Shown one piece after another: positions 35,301-47,300 of a stretch of 64,000 bases of DNA. The notes below the pieces were generated by a model that was given only the letters and a program-made list of their open reading frames with translations, was not told the origin of the DNA and did no database searches. The DNA comes from Toxonevra muliebris (taxonomy: Eukaryota > Arthropoda > Insecta > Diptera > Pallopteridae), in the NCBI GenBank assembly GCA_963691655.1, contig OY829329.1, forward strand, positions 23,859,883-23,923,882, in the 5' to 3' direction. A program made the translations under genes and the position numbers. How positions within the stretch are numbered: position 1 is the first letter of the stretch; every line of letters begins with the position of its first letter.

Positions 35301-38300
35301 GAGTCCGTCAAACATTTCCCAATACAATTCATTCAATTGGCATGCATGTATGCGTAGCACTTCTAATTGTTCCCAACCATAGAATGAGGGCGCACGTGCC
35401 TTTTTCCTTTCATGCATATAAATTTCATAGGGTAGTATAATAATTTCTTCTTTTGGCTTTTCAAAATCAAGTTTCTTATCGTCGCTGTCGTCGTTGCCAT
35501 CGTTTTTTGGTATATACTCAAAAGTATCACTGGGATGTATAGGATTTTTGGGTTGATTAAATGTTTCACTACCCAGTAGGGTAATCGATTCGAAATTGGC
35601 ATGTTTTAGAAAGCTGAGCGGTTCATCGAACACCAGAGTAAGGGAGAGATCTTGAGGTCCACGTATTTCCAGTGTGTTCAGTTGATTTAGTGGATTTAAT
35701 ATGCTGAGATTAACTAGAGAGAGAGAGAGAGAGAAATTATTATTAATTGATTTTTGATGTACACATTAAAATATAAAAATGTATGTCTCGAAATAACACC
35801 GAAACCACAACACAGATTGACACAAAAATTGATACAGGGCTGAAATTTCACACAAGGATAGACAATGACAATGTCATCCTACAGGAAAAATTTTGATGGT
35901 ATTGAAAAAGGCGGTGTGGCATTTACCATATTATGTGTATATTCATTATGGAATATCCCAGGAACAATTTGAAATACGGTACTAAAATCTAGTATGGAAG
36001 TACTATTTGCTCATGGTTTTTGTTCTAATAAAATTGTAAATAATATTTTATTAGAACAGCAGAAAGAAATATGTACTTTATGTGAGAGTGTAAGCCATCT
36101 GTATGCGAAATCTGACACACAGATGGCGTTATTTTTTGCTATTTTTGAAATCGAACAAACCTTTATGTGTAATTTTTTTTTAGCATTCTAGTATAGTTTA
36201 ACTAATATTTGTGCATTTTCTTGATATAAAAATTTATAAATTGTAAAACTTTCATTCGAATACGAATGCTTAATAAAAGTGTGCATTAAAGAGACCGAAA
36301 AAATTATAAACGTTTGTATATTAAGAAGAATTTTGACACTATTGGACATGTAGATTAGAAATACCAAACAGATTGATATCGGAGGTTGCTACGCTCAATT
36401 TCTGTTGAATATTGTTGTATCAAAACGTTGCAAGGGTCGCTCAGCGAAGATGAGCGAAGCCCAACTAGTTTTCTATAAAATAAGTAGTTTTTCAGAATGA
36501 TTTTCATTTGATATTAAAGACGTAAATACCATCACAATGCGAGCTTCATTTTATCTCAATATATTCCCTATTAGACCACAAAGCGATCTTCATTTGATCT
36601 ACAATATTTTTGATCAATCATTAGATAATTGATTTAATCAGAAACTGATCTTCATGTTCTAATGTTCAAGTGACCGGTATGTGAACCTGATCTTCATTTG
36701 ATTACAACATGATCTTCATTTGATAGCAATGTAATTTTCATTTGATTACAACTATGATATTAATTTTTCTGCTATATGATTTTCATTTAAATTTTAAATT
36801 AATATCATGTAAACGTTATATAATTCTAATTGATCTGATCAGTGATTTTTCCATGTCAAACTTCAAACTTACCACTTTTATTACGTCCAATATCCGTATA
36901 CAGTAATATCAACGCTTGTAAATCATGTGGCAAACTATTGATTAGCTTATCAACATCACTATCAGCTTGTAGTATACAAGTAGCTTGTTTTAAAAAAGGG
37001 TTCGATAAAAATGTTTCATCACCCTCATAAACCGATTCATTATCATTGATTAAATCTTCATTGTTATATGATGCTTCCTCGGGCAGCTTATTTGTCGTCG
37101 TCGTTGTGGCTGTTGGCTCCTTTTCCGGTTGTCGCATCTGCATATAGTTAATCCAACGTGATATGGGTAAATCCATAAAATGCGCATACTGGCAAACACA
37201 ACCCAATGGGCATTTTAACGTGTCGATTTCTAGTTCCGGTATGGGTTCTACGATTTCCTCTGTTACCATTTCAGTTCTGATATTGTATTTTGCATAATTT
37301 CGTTGTGATGGAATTTTGTTGCGTGATGCTTTTTCGCCCGCATGTGTATATTTTTTATTGTTACGATTGTGTTGCTGTGCTTGATGGCGATATGTGATTG
37401 AAGTTGAAACGTTTTGCTAAAAACAAAAAAACAATTTAATCATAATCTTATATAATTTATAGAGAAACTAACTTTAACTTGATTAAACCTATGGAATTTG
37501 TTTATTTTTTTTTGTTTGTTTTTTTTTTTTTGAACGGGAACGGAAAGAGGTTTACTCTTTCTTGTGATATTTTTAATATTAAAATATTAGTGGGGTTTAT
37601 GTTGGTGGTGCAAATGGCGTATAAATACGTATACATATATAATTAAACAAGATTGAAAGGTTAGAGAATCTCTTATGTACTTAGTTACGAACTATAGCAA
37701 TTTATCAATTTTGCACTAAAAAGTAATTTTAGAGCGAGCACAACGATCATTTGACTACAGTATGATCATAATGGATTACATTATAATCTTCAATTGATCA
37801 GAACGTTTCCTTCATTTGATTGCAATGTAGTTCTCATTTAATTGCAATCTAAAGTTCAATTGATCGTAACGTAATCTTCAATCCATTACAATATGGTCTT
37901 TTCATTTGATTAGCATTGATCTTCATTTGATAACAATCTGATTTTCATTTGATATCAATGAGATTCTTATTTGATTACTATCTAACGTTCATTTGATCGC
38001 AGTGTGATTTGTATTTGATTAAAATCTGATCTTGAATAGATCGCAATATGATCACCACTTGATCCCAACCTGATTTTCATTTGATCACAACTGGTCGGAA
38101 AGTGATCTTCATTTGATATCAATATGATGTTCAATTGATCGGATTGTTTTATAAAATAGCAATATAATTTTCGTTTGATCACTATCTGATTGTTCAGAAT
38201 ATTATCTTTAATTTATCGAAATGTAATCTTCATTTGATTATAATCTGATGTGCAATATATCGAAAAATATTTCTCATATAATCAGAATCTGAACTTAATT

Positions 38301-41300
38301 TTTTTCGTTACATTTTTTCTAGCATAATTGAGCAATATTTAAAGTTAAAATGAGAAATGTTTCTTTCAGAATAGACTCTATAAAACGTCTAAAATATATT
38401 GTAGCAAATTAAAACATTTTACCGCCGGACAGCAAAGTTTTATTCGTAAACGACATCGTAACAAAAAAAAATTTATTTGCAATAACAAAGCTATATGAAT
38501 AAAACAAATAAAACTCAGCCATTAATTTTTATTTCTGAGCAAGAAAATAAAACTCAAAAAATTATTTTTATTACTGAGCAAAAAAATTAAACTCAAACAA
38601 TAAATTTTATTCTCTGGAAAAAAAAAAAAATAAAAATCATTAATTGATTTTTCGGTTGAGCAAAAACATAAAAATCGAACAATAATTTTTCTACCATATC
38701 GTAATAATAAAAATCAATAAAAAATAATTTTTTTTAATTTTTATAGGTAACACTCGAAAAATTAATATTTTTACTAACTGCTTCCAATGAAGCTTGCAAC
38801 CAATATCATTTTGGTGCGACATAATTCTGTAAAATAATCATTATTTTCGGTCTCTGATATAAAATTCAAATCATGTATCTTTGTCTTCTATATGTTTCCT
38901 GGAAAATATCGCCCAAAGAAAAATCACAAAAAAAAAAAATGAAAATTCGCCCAAAAGAAATTAAAGATCCCCCCAAAAAAAAAAAAGAAATAAATGATAA
39001 ACGGCCCAACAATGGGGGCTATTTTTCAGATTGCCCACAAATAAAAACGGTGAATTTATTTATCCAAGCAAAGTAAAGCCCAAAAAAATGGCATTTATTA
39101 TAAATAAAGATAAATATTTGTGCCTGGCAAAAGTAGAGCCAGCATTCATGCCATTTGCTGTCAACTTGTTTGCTATTCACAAACTCAAAACTTAATTTTT
39201 CCATTGTAACAAAAAATAACTCTTAACCTGTAGTTAATTTAAGTAAAGTTCAAGGACTAAAAACAATGGTAAATGTTTGCTCTAGAGACTTTTCTGTAAA
39301 ATGAAAATGACAGAAAATACATGACTAAAATCGATGTATTCTCACTATAATAAAATTAAAAATGCGCATTTTTTCATTATAAATGATTTTAACAATTTGA
39401 TTTTAGTAGCTCGTTAACCGTGAATTCTTAAATTTTTTTGGCTTTTATAAATATTGTAACAAAACTCATTTTTACAATTTCCCCCATTTTAAGGATGTGT
39501 TCGAGTTTCAAAAAACCAATTTTTTTTTATTATGTATTTCAAAAGTACAATATATTAAGAGTATACTGTAAAAATTTCAGACCAAAACTCGAAATATTAA
39601 CGAAGTTTTAGCACATAGTAGTGAGCGCCTGCTGGTTAAACTGAACACATACAGTTTAACCAACAAAATTTTAAAAGCGTTTTTCGCGAAACAACGTTTT
39701 TTGGATCGGCCCGGGCGTTTGAAGAAATTCTATGGAACCGATTGTTCTGAAATTTTAATACGTTATTCTACATATCAATTTATGTTTATTTATAATCATT
39801 ATTTCCTATTTTTTATCCCGATTTTCAACAAAAAAAAGGGAGATTTTTGAATTTTTTTCCTTTTAGAAGTCTGCCATTTTGTTATTTTTTAATCTACTAC
39901 CTGCCAGAATGAAAATTCTACAGAATAATAATCTATTTAAATTTCTTGTCTCAGATGACTTCAAGTGCCGTAATCACCCGGGCCAGCCACACACCTTCTT
40001 TTTTTTAGGCGTCCACTTTGGACGTAAAAAACACTAAAAAAATATCCTAAAAAAACTAAAAAAAAAATATTTTTGTACAGTTAAAGATGTCAATAATAAC
40101 ATATAAAAAAAATGGAACGATTGCACTTTATTTTGTTAAAATGAAAAATATCCGAAAAATCCCTTAAAAATTAGGCCGGAACACCAGACTACATCCTTAA
40201 TTCAGAAAATATTATTTTGAAATCAAAGAGCCAAACTAACACTCGCAATAAAGTCGACATTATTGATAGTATAGAGTTTTTGCAACAATTTTGTGTAGAA
40301 TAAATATAATGATTCAAGTTGACATTATTCTGATACAAAACTTTACTTAAAAAAATGTCTTTATTTTTGTTATTTGGTTTTAAAACTAGGATTAATATTT
40401 TTGAAATTGTATTTATTATTATAATATTTAAAACTGGAATATTTATTTTATATTTAAAATTAATTTCAGTTTTGGTACATGCAAACAGTTTTTATTATTA
40501 TATTCCATTAAGTTTATTTAACTTTCTATTATTATTTTTATTTTATTTTTTATTTCTAAATTTTATTTCATTTTTTTATTATTTATTTTCCACTTTGGTT
40601 TCATACTCACAATTAAAACTAATGCAACTAATAATATTGACAGCCACTTCATTTTTGTGGAAGCGTGTGTATTTAACTTTTACGATGATGAATTATTTTT
40701 AAATATTTACTATATATTATTTTTTATTTTTTTTATTCACGTGTCATTTCATTCATAAATCATCATCACTCACTTATAAACAAAAACTTAAAAAAATTCT
40801 TCAATGAGAATTTAAACTGAAAAAATGCACAAAAAATTTTTTTTTTTTTTAATATTTATTTATTTTGTATAATAAAAACTTCTTGCGTGTTTTGAATACC
40901 GTCGTGACTACGATACGCGCATTTAAATAATGCCTTAAAAATAAATTTTTAAAATGTTTTTATGCCTTCATTTTCTATTTTCTTATTATATTCAAGATAA
41001 AAAGCATAAAATTTTTTATGTTTTTTGTTTTTGTTATCTTTGACGAAGGAAATGAAGTGACGACGTAGTAAAGGATGTGAAACGATAAGAAATTTATTGT
41101 TATTGTTGCTTTTGTAAAAACATAATTTTATATTATGTATATTATGTATGAACATTAAAGTGCCACGAGCCTCATACACAAAAAAATCGGGTATTGTTGT
41201 TCACCTCTGAAAATGAACCTCGGTTTATTTTATGATGATACACAAAATATTTCAGCTCTAGCGATTAACGTCCGTAAGCTAGACCCAATTGAAAAAATTG

Positions 41301-44300
41301 CTTTAAACCTCATTATCTCAAATTTGTTAGGAGATTTGAAAAAGATTTTTATGAAGAACCCTAGAATTTTTCTGTATCTATTATTTGTGACCAATATCTA
41401 TTATAGTTGGCCAAAAGTAGTCCACCAAAAAATTTTCCGGTACAATATGGTCCAGCTCGCGAACGGTAATCGCTTGAGCTGAAAACTTTTCAGAATTTTG
41501 TGTACAACAATAACTTTTTAGTGGCTGTCCAAGAAGGTTATGAGAATTGAAAAGAAAATTAAACCCTCAATCTTTTCGGAGAAAGTCTAGTGCGCTACAC
41601 ACTGTACTATCGAGGTCGTCTTCTCTAAGATAGAGTGGCCAGATTTTTAACAGCCAATGCAGCAGTTTGATCAATTTGTAATTATGCTTCCACTTATTTT
41701 TTTTTATTCTTATCAACGCACACGTTTGGTCTAAGAAGGCATTAGGGCTGTTCACGATGTTTTGTATTTTTAGAAGCGATCCGAAATTAACTACTTTTCT
41801 TTTGTTCTTTTTATATTATTCTTGCCTTAAAATCATAAATTTTGCATACTTACTGGAAAAATTAAAGAAGCGTAGTATTTAATTTCTTCTTTTTTTTTAA
41901 TAGGGGAAGGTTGTCAGGGTTGGGCAGGGTTTCGGTTTTTGTTCATAACTTCCGTTCGAATTCGGGTTTATTTATTATTTTATACAGTTGGAAGAATCAC
42001 GTTTGGATGAACATCGAAAATCAATTGAATGGAAAATATAGTTCAAATAAAAAAAAAAAAAAAAATTTCGCCATTGTTTTCATTGATAAAAACACATAAT
42101 TAGTCATTTGAGTACAATAGTTTTTCATAAGTAACTTAATTAACAGCATATTCAGTGTGTGTAAATCCTCTGATAATCGTCATTAAGTTTTAATCAGATT
42201 AATTGCTCTGATTGCGTGGAAAGTATTTTCCATATCAAAATTGCCGCGATCGGTAGTTCGACTATATCGAGATTTACAGCTAAAATAAACCAAAAATAAA
42301 GTTAAAATGCTTTTCAGGCAATGAAATTTCACTTAATACACACTTTGCCGCACGAAAAAATAAAGGTCCTGACAACAAAAAGTACCCAACCCTGACAAGA
42401 AAAAGTGCTCAACCCTAACAACAAGCGCTATTCCCTAATCGCAACTCGTCATAACCAAACACAATGTAGAATTGAATTTTTTCTTTCGACATTTTTAAGT
42501 GCACTAATCATACACATAACTTACCTTAAAAATGCCTTGGTTTTTCTTCACTTTTTGCCACGAAAATTGATTCACAGAAAATGCTTTTTTAAACATTTTG
42601 AAACCCTGTGCATAGAGCACATGTACCGCTTTCGCTTACAGAAATCAAAAGAACACTCAAAGTTTATTCTCTCAAAGAGAAGTTTTGTCGCTTCCTCGCA
42701 TTAATGGATCTCGTCTAACAAAACTGTCAAATCATCTGCCCAACCCTGAAAACCATCCCCTATACAATATACATACCATATTTACTTTGAAATCACATTT
42801 TAGCAAATTAGTAAACCAGCAGTTAATTATTCTAAAAAAAGACTAAAAAATAATAGTGAATCGTTTTTGCGCCTTTTTTTAATCAGTTAATTTTTTTTAG
42901 GTACATTTTTAATCAGTTAGTACTTGGTTGTTTCTCGATATCGAGGGGGCATTCAACAATGTCTGCCCCGACGCTGTCGTTAATGCCTTAATAAATCTTA
43001 ATCTTGATGTTAATCTGGTTAAATTTATAGGACAACTACTTAAAACACGTATCATCAGCTCCTCTATCGGAAATGATAAAGTCAAAAAGGTTGTCAATAG
43101 GGGCACACCACAAGGAGGTGTATTATCGCCTCTTATTTGGAATCTGGCGGTGAACACACTGCTAAACAGATTAGATCAAACCGGCTGCAAAATAATAGCT
43201 TATGCAGATGACATTGCTATTGCAGTATCCGGCAAATACGTTGCTACTCTTTCAGAACGGCTAAATCACTCACTTAGCATTCTGTCTCACTGGTGCCGTG
43301 AATTCGGTCTTAATGTTAATCCTGCCAAAACAGAGGTTATGCTTTTCACTAGAAAGTATAAAATACCAACTTTTGCCCTACCCAAAATTAATGGTATCTC
43401 GCTTTGTCTTAGTAAGCGCGTCAAATATTTAGGACTTGTTCTTGATCCTAAACTTCAATGGAAAGCTAACATAGCAGAGAGAGTACGGAAAGCCTCTTGC
43501 GCTCTCTACTGCTGTAAGAGGGCTTTAGGAACAAGATGGGGTCTTCAACCTCGAGTCACTTCCTGGCTCTATTCAGCAGTGGTCGAGCCTAATCTTCTTT
43601 ATGGATCCGTCTTCTGGTGGCCAGCTACTTCAAAGGCGGTCAACCTTAAACCACTGAATAAGGTTAGAAGAACGGCAGCCATATTGATTACTGGGGCCCT
43701 CCGTACTACCTCCACGAAAGCTCTCTTCGCAATCCTTCATTGGTTGCCAACCTCACTTCTGGTCAAGCAACAAGCTAAGTGCTCTGCTGTCAGACTCAGT
43801 GCCCTAACTCGCTGGACCCGGTCAAACCTGGGCCATGCCAAGATTTTAATCCACGATACGTCCGTACCAACTAACGTAGACTACATTTGCTCTACCCCTA
43901 ATTTAAACCACACGTTCTTCACCCATATCCCCAGTAGAGAGGAATGGGTTAATGACGAGGTGGTCACTGACAATTTAATTGACATCTATACAGATGGATC
44001 CAAATCGGAGGAAAGAGTCGGCTGTGGCATCTTCTCTAGTAAGCTAGATCTCAGACTCTCTTTCCGACTTCCTGACCATTGCAGCGTCTTTCAGGCGGAA
44101 GTAATGGCTATCTATCAAGCGTCCAAGTGGCTTATTCGCAACGATTCATTCGATACGAGTATCCGCATCTACACGGACAGCCAAGCAGCAATCAAGTCCC
44201 TTGCCGGTGTTTTCACTACATCAAAGCTTGTTCTCGACTGCCGATCTTCACTCAACATTTTGTCGAGTCACTCTCAGGTCCACCTATATTGGGTGCCTGG

Positions 44301-47300
44301 ACATATGGATATTTCAGGTAACTGCAATGCCGACGAGTTAGCAAAACAGGGCTCGCAACTTACAGATATATCACCTACCTGCACCATTGGTGTCCCTCTT
44401 ACGTCTATTAAATTAGCCATTAAGCAAAACTACCTTGAGGAAGCAAAAAGATCCTGGGTAGCGGAGCATACCTGTGGTATTACCAGGCTAACATGGACCA
44501 CTATGGACAATAAACGTACTAGACAGCTACTCAACCTAAGCAGAAGCTCCATCAGCATAACGACTTCGGTGCTCACGGGACACTGCATAATGGGGAGACA
44601 TGCTGCAAGACTTGGACTGCCATTCAATGACTTCTGTCGGGGCTGCGGCTCTGAGGAGGAGGAAGAAACAGTCCTTCATTTCATGTGCGAATGCCCATCC
44701 CTGGCCAGGAGGAGACTAAAACTCCTGGGTTCACCTTTCTTCACTAGTCTGTCCGAGCTATCATCCGTAAATATTAAGGACATAGCCAGATTCATTATGG
44801 AATCCTCATGGTTCTCCACTCCGTAAATGGGGGAGTCGCGCCGTACTGTGGTATCACAATGAGCCTAATTTGTGCTTAAGTGTGCTTTCAAGCAGAAGGC
44901 TGCCACTCCAACCTAACCTAACCTAGTACTTGGTTGAGTTGTTGTGGGTTTTATTTGTTATGACGAAGCATGGAGTTTTCTAAAAATTTTGCTAGCTATT
45001 CCGCTATATTGCGCACATTCTGTAAATGTTTTGAGTCGCTCAGCCGTTGTGTTTGAATTCCTTTTAAATATTTCATTCTTTAAAATCCATTAAATATTTT
45101 TATAGAAATGATAATGTTCATAAAAAGAACACAGCTAGGATAAGCATAGTACTAAATCTTTTGGCCAAGGTTGTCAGGGTTACTAGCCTTTAAGATCAAC
45201 TGTTTGATAGCCATTCTCGATATGAAGTTTTCGTTTACAGAGCATCTAGACACCAGCACATCGAAAATTTGAAGGAAAAAAATGTGGCAATATCATAAAA
45301 TATTTGAACGGATTTGAGGACTCGAAGATAGTACGGCTATATCGCAGTCGCGGATTTTGAGACTGCAAGGGGTGAGGGTGGTCCATCCCCTAAACCTTTT
45401 CTTTGGATTCCCTGGTGTACACAGTGGCAGGCCATGGCTGGTGTAGAGTGATATCGCATGTTAGTCGATGGTGAGTTTCTGGAAATATTTTCTGGGTAAC
45501 CTGTCTCTAAATTAAATCTTAATCGGACATTGTGCGACAGACAGCAAATGTTAAATCTACTCGTTTGTCAAAGGCTTTTAAAGCATACTCCCTAAAGGGT
45601 GTACTATCTTTTGCATAGATAGATCACTAGTAAACACCAAAACTAGACTTTGTGTCTATTCTAAAACCAACAGTGTTAAAGATTTAAATGCATTAGATAA
45701 CCTCACCTCTGTGTATGAAGTTGAGATGTAAGCGATTGCAGTCACTGCACAGTTGTTTAATAGAAAATGGTGAGAAAAATGATTTTGAATCTTTGACTGA
45801 AAACCTAAACACGGATTAACTCTGTCCAGCTTAAGTTCACTACTCTCCCTCCTTGAATATAGAGCTGACCAAGTACTGAACATAAGAATCTGTTGTGTTT
45901 CTTTGAACGTAATATTAAGTTACAAAATTAAGTGGTTATGGAGAAGTTGCTCTTGAAGAAAATTATATAACAAAATATATTTAAATGAAAGTAGAGATTT
46001 TATTTTAGAATCAAATTTACAAGCATATTTTGCGTTTAATTGGTCTTATGGCCATGTGAACGTATTTCAAAGAATAATATCCGACCATTTAAATTACTGA
46101 AAAATAAATTTATTGTATGAAGTTTATTATTACTGTCGAGAAGTTAAGCAATGCGATTGCAATAGACATTACCTATCAGCACAAAAACTATTCCACCACT
46201 GGTTTTGTGCAGGCTTTTTGGTGAGGGTGGAGTCAATATTTTTATCCTTTGTGCTGAATTTATACTGTTCGTAGCAAGTCAATGAATCACCTGCATTACC
46301 CATATAATTACCCAATTCCCAAAAGGTGTACGTATTATACTCATTGCCAATCACGAACTCGTTGTATTTTGCAAAACGATTTGCCCCTTCGAAATCCTCC
46401 AATTGTATCCACAGTTCATAGGATTGCGCATTTGTCATTGCAGATAGTCTGTCTAATCCTATGTAGTAGTTTGTTTTTAAATTACCGAAACCATTTTTAT
46501 AGCTTTCTTAGTCAAGATAGAAGTCCGTGGAGTTATCCTGTCGTCGTTGGATTATTGTCCAGGCTAAACCGCTGTCGTTGCTCTTTAAACAATATACATA
46601 AAATGGTTTCAAGTATGCATCAGACAGATACAATCGGTATATGCCACTTGTATTATTACCATACAGTAAAGATTCGCCACAACTTGCTGGCAATGGTGGC
46701 TTCCGTTGTTGGCATTGGCATGAAATGCAATTTTCCCATTGGTTATCATTAAGATATTGTTGCTGTATCTCTTGAAATTCATCAGTTTCAGGAAATAGTA
46801 ATTGTTCATTGTTGAAAATTTAAAAATAAAAAGCTTAAAGTGTTTTCTTGACAAAAGCTGAGAATATAATGCATGAATAGAACATAATTTCGAATAAAAA
46901 GCGGTCCATATCGCGGAAATCGAAACCGGAATCCCTAATATGATGGTCAAGCACGCTGCCACTAGGCAGCAGATGCGAAAACGAAGAAAATTGACCCGCT
47001 GAAGTTTTTCACTCTTTTAGAAAACGTTCCTTAACTTAATATGGGCACACAGTTTTTTCTCTATACGAACGGTTGCTAAAGAAGTGTTTCAAAACAACCG
47101 CCGGTGGCTGAGAGACCAGTGAAACGACCAAGAGTATTGTAACGCTTTTGCAAGATACCGAGTCACCCTGTCGTTAGTTGCTGGCGTGCGCAACTATGGA
47201 GCGATATATAGAAAATAGCAGAGAGCCTCAAACGTTTTTTAAACTCGTAAAACAGTAATAACTTCTATAAATCATATATTTATAAGGAGAATTTTTTTTT

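Noticed and set aside
40355..40702. Hydrophobic 115-residue open frame resembling a multi-pass membrane protein
   Set aside because: Its Phe/Leu/Ile/Tyr content follows from extreme A+T composition; there is no motif, splice context or relative.
42405..42704. 99-residue open frame
   Set aside because: It lies inside the inverted-repeat element at 41901-42762 and shows no domain.
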